Source of the DNA: an uncultured Alphaproteobacteria bacterium
Lineage (GTDB): Bacteria > Pseudomonadota > Alphaproteobacteria > Bin65
Assembly: GCA_947259335.1 (NCBI GenBank)
Contig: CAMYMQ010000394.1
Coordinates: forward strand, 1 to 33,746
Direction of reading: 5' to 3'
Length of the DNA stretch: 33,746 nucleotides
How positions within the stretch are numbered: position 1 is the first letter of the stretch; every line of letters starts with the position of its first letter. The position numbers and the translations under genes are program-made. A model generated the notes under the pieces. That model saw only the letters and a program-made list of their open reading frames with translations, ran no database searches and had not been told where the DNA came from. Shown here piece by piece: positions 32,136-33,746 of this stretch.

Positions 32136-32260
32136 GAAAATGCCTTGCGTTTTACTAATAATTTCAGCAGCATTCCCGCGTATTTTCTAAAAACCGCCAT
32201 TCGGCAGGCGTTTCGGGCCTGTTCGGCCCGCGCTCCGCCGCGAAACGATGGGGACAGGGC

Positions 32261-33367
32261 ATGGCTAGCAACAACCAGATGTACAACGAGAACACCCTGA
32301 AGCTCGGGCTCTTCTCGCCCAACTGCTCCGGGGGGATGGCGATCACCAAGATCCCGGAACGGTGGGACGCCAGCTGGGAGAACAACCTTAAGCTCGGCCT
32401 GCTGGCCGACGAGGTCGGGATCGAGTTCATCCTGCCGATCGCCCGGTGGATCGGCTACGGCGGCGACACCGACTTCCAGGGCACCAACCTCGAGACGATC
32501 ACCTGGTGCGCGGGCCTGCTCGCCGCGACCAAGCGGGTCAGCGTCTTCGCGACCGCCCACACCGCCTTCACCCATCCGATCGTGGCCGCCAAGCAGTTCG
32601 CGACCATCGACCACATCAGCGCCGGCCGGTTCGGGCTCAATGTCGTGTGCGGCTGGAACAAGCCGGAATACGACATGTTCGGCATCGAGCTGGCCGACGA
32701 CCACGAGACCCGCTACGCCTTCGGGCAGGAGTGGTTCGACATCGTCAAGAAGATCTGGACCAGCGACGAGAAGTTCGACTGGGACGGCAAATACTTCAAG
32801 CTGAGCAACGTCTACGGCAACCCGCGCCCCTATGACGGCGTGCCGCCGGTCATGAACGCGGCCTCGTCTGCCGAGGGCCGCAACTTCGCCGCCAAGAACG
32901 CCGACTATTTGTTCACCGTCCTGATCGATCCCGAGATGGGCAAGGCGGACGTCCAGGCGATCAAGGCGCTGGGCAAGGAGCAGGGCCGCGATATCGGCGT
33001 GTTCACGACATCCTACGTGGTCTGCCGGCCGACCAAGAAGGAGGCCGAGGAGTATCATGAGTATTACGCCAACGAGAATGCCGACTGGCCGGCCGTCGAC
33101 CGGCTGATGGACCTCCAGGGCGTCCACGCCCAGTCCTTCCCCAAGGAGGCCTTCGCGCTATTCCGCAACCGGTTCGCCGGCGGCCACGGCGTGTTTCCGC
33201 TGATCGGCTCCCCCGATGACGTCGCCGAGGGACTGGCGACGATCAGCGCGGCGGGTTTCTCCGGCACGACGCTGTCCTTCGTCGACTATGTGAAGGAGCT
33301 GCCGTATTTCGCGCAGGAGGTCCTGCCGCGGCTGGAGAAGAAGGGCCTGCGGATGCCGGTGGCCTGA
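32261..33367 (+). CDS. LLM-class flavin-dependent monooxygenase, RutA-like
   Basis: This 368-residue luciferase-like TIM-barrel enzyme starts at ATG 32261 (LKLGLFSPNCSGG near the N-terminus). Strong RutA/SsuD-group motifs are GGDTDFQGTNLETITWCAGL, ATIDHISAGRFGLNVV and CGWNKPEYDMFGIE. RutA uses FMNH2 and oxygen to open the uracil ring. The closeness of the GRFGxNxVxGWxKPEY motif suggests an amide- or ring-cleaving oxygenase, but related enzymes act on sulfonates, dimethyl sulfide and other compounds, so the substrate is open. A flavin reductase partner is not seen nearby. It is divergent from a MarR-type regulator. It may add an oxygen-dependent branch to the neighbouring N-heterocycle cluster or be independent. 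Confidence 0.88.
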   Translation: MASNNQMYNENTLKLGLFSPNCSGGMAITKIPERWDASWENNLKLGLLADEVGIEFILPIARWIGYGGDTDFQGTNLETITWCAGLLAATKRVSVFATAHTAFTHPIVAAKQFATIDHISAGRFGLNVVCGWNKPEYDMFGIELADDHETRYAFGQEWFDIVKKIWTSDEKFDWDGKYFKLSNVYGNPRPYDGVPPVMNAASSAEGRNFAAKNADYLFTVLIDPEMGKADVQAIKALGKEQGRDIGVFTTSYVVCRPTKKEAEEYHEYYANENADWPAVDRLMDLQGVHAQSFPKEAFALFRNRFAGGHGVFPLIGSPDDVAEGLATISAAGFSGTTLSFVDYVKELPYFAQEVLPRLEKKGLRMPVA

Positions 33368-33401
33368 GCCGCGTCGGCGACCAGGTAAGTCGGGCGGCGG
33401 A

Positions 33402-33746
33402 TTACCCCGCCGGCGGATCGAGGCGCTTCCAGGGGATGATGGCGGTCTTGCCGTCCCGCGTCGCCCGCTGGGCCTCGATCCGGTAGACCTCGGCGAGCCG
33501 CGCGTCGTCGAGGGTCTCTTCCGGCGGGCCGTCGTGGGCGACCCGGCCTTGGTCGAGCAGCAGCAGCCGGTCGCAAAACCGCATGGCCAGCGACAGGTCG
33601 TGGAGCACCACCACGACCAGGGCGCCGTGCCGGGCGAGACCGTGCAGGTGGTCCATGACTTCCAGCGAATGGTAGGGGTCGAGACCCGCCACCGGCTCGT
33701 CGGCGAGCAGCACCCGCGGCGCGCCGGCCAGGGCCCGGCCGAGCAG
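33402..33746 (-). CDS. ABC transporter ATP-binding protein, iron/cobalamin type (partial, N-terminus off window)
   Basis: Only the last 114 residues are present. They begin LLGRALAGAPRVLLADEPVA, which contains the Walker B aspartate and glutamate, and continue with the D-loop GLDPYHS and the H-loop histidine in VVVVLHDLSLAMRFCDRLLL. The C-terminal DQGRVAHDGPPEETLDDARLAEVYRIEA is typical of the FecE/FhuC/HmuV/BtuD branch that energises uptake of ferric siderophores, heme or vitamin B12. Walker A and the LSGGQ signature lie beyond the right edge. The remaining transporter genes should be upstream of it, outside the window. Confidence 0.9.
   Translation of the reverse strand: MLGRALAGAPRVLLADEPVAGLDPYHSLEVMDHLHGLARHGALVVVVLHDLSLAMRFCDRLLLLDQGRVAHDGPPEETLDDARLAEVYRIEAQRATRDGKTAIIPWKRLDPPAG

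Overview
The window is high-GC DNA with the gene set of an alphaproteobacterium. The main pointers are an NDUFS4-type accessory subunit of respiratory complex I (4868-5161), a complete tamA-tamB pair, and many NAD/FAD- and Mo-dependent catabolic genes of the kind common in Rhodospirillales and Rhizobiales. The exact lineage cannot be fixed from the sequence alone. Codon use and base composition are uniform except for an AT-rich block at about 760-2240.

Region 1 (1-760): on the minus strand, a promoter, a TPP riboswitch, a possible 31-codon upstream ORF and the 5' part of an ABC permease. Together these form a thiamine- or HMP-responsive uptake operon that leaves the window on the left. Region 2 (about 760-2240): an AT-rich island with two minus-strand genes of unknown function, a helical membrane protein and an exported HExxH metallopeptidase-like protein. 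Its divergent promoter also appears to drive the neighbouring histone-deacetylase-family gene, whose first codons lie in island DNA. Region 3 (2212-5655): housekeeping and solitary genes (HDAC-family amidohydrolase, cupin, O-methyltransferase), tRNA-Pro(TGG), NDUFS4 and tRNA-Arg(TCT). Region 4 (5656-11819): tamA and tamB, overlapping by a few bases, for outer-membrane and surface assembly. Region 5 (11853-14121): an amidohydrolase/decarboxylase-type enzyme and a divergent site-2 protease with CBS domains. Region 6 (14243-20085): a glycosyltransferase, a WecA-like polyprenyl-phosphate sugar-phosphate transferase and a FlaA1/CapD-type sugar-nucleotide dehydratase, a lipid-linked glycan initiation set, followed by purH.

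Region 7 (20154-31105) is the most interesting part. It is a tight, co-directional catabolic cluster: MarR regulator (NicR-like), FAD subunit of a molybdenum hydroxylase, fused [2Fe-2S]-molybdopterin subunit, 6-hydroxynicotinate-reductase-like iron-sulfur flavoprotein, UPF0280 (ApbE-like fold) protein, DUF1185 protein and hydantoinase/oxoprolinase HyuA and HyuB. A good promoter followed by an imperfect 20-bp palindrome lies between the regulator and the first enzyme gene. Read together, the genes suggest hydroxylation of an aromatic N-heterocycle (nicotinate or a relative), reduction of the ring, then ATP-dependent opening of the resulting lactam. The order of steps and the substrate are inference.

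Region 8 (31106-33746): a repeat-rich convergent intergenic region, a second MarR-type regulator, a divergent RutA-like flavin monooxygenase and the 3' part of an iron/cobalamin-type ABC ATPase. A 10-bp-periodic GATAACC repeat occurs at two distant places (3905-3931 and 31157-31203), in opposite orientations.
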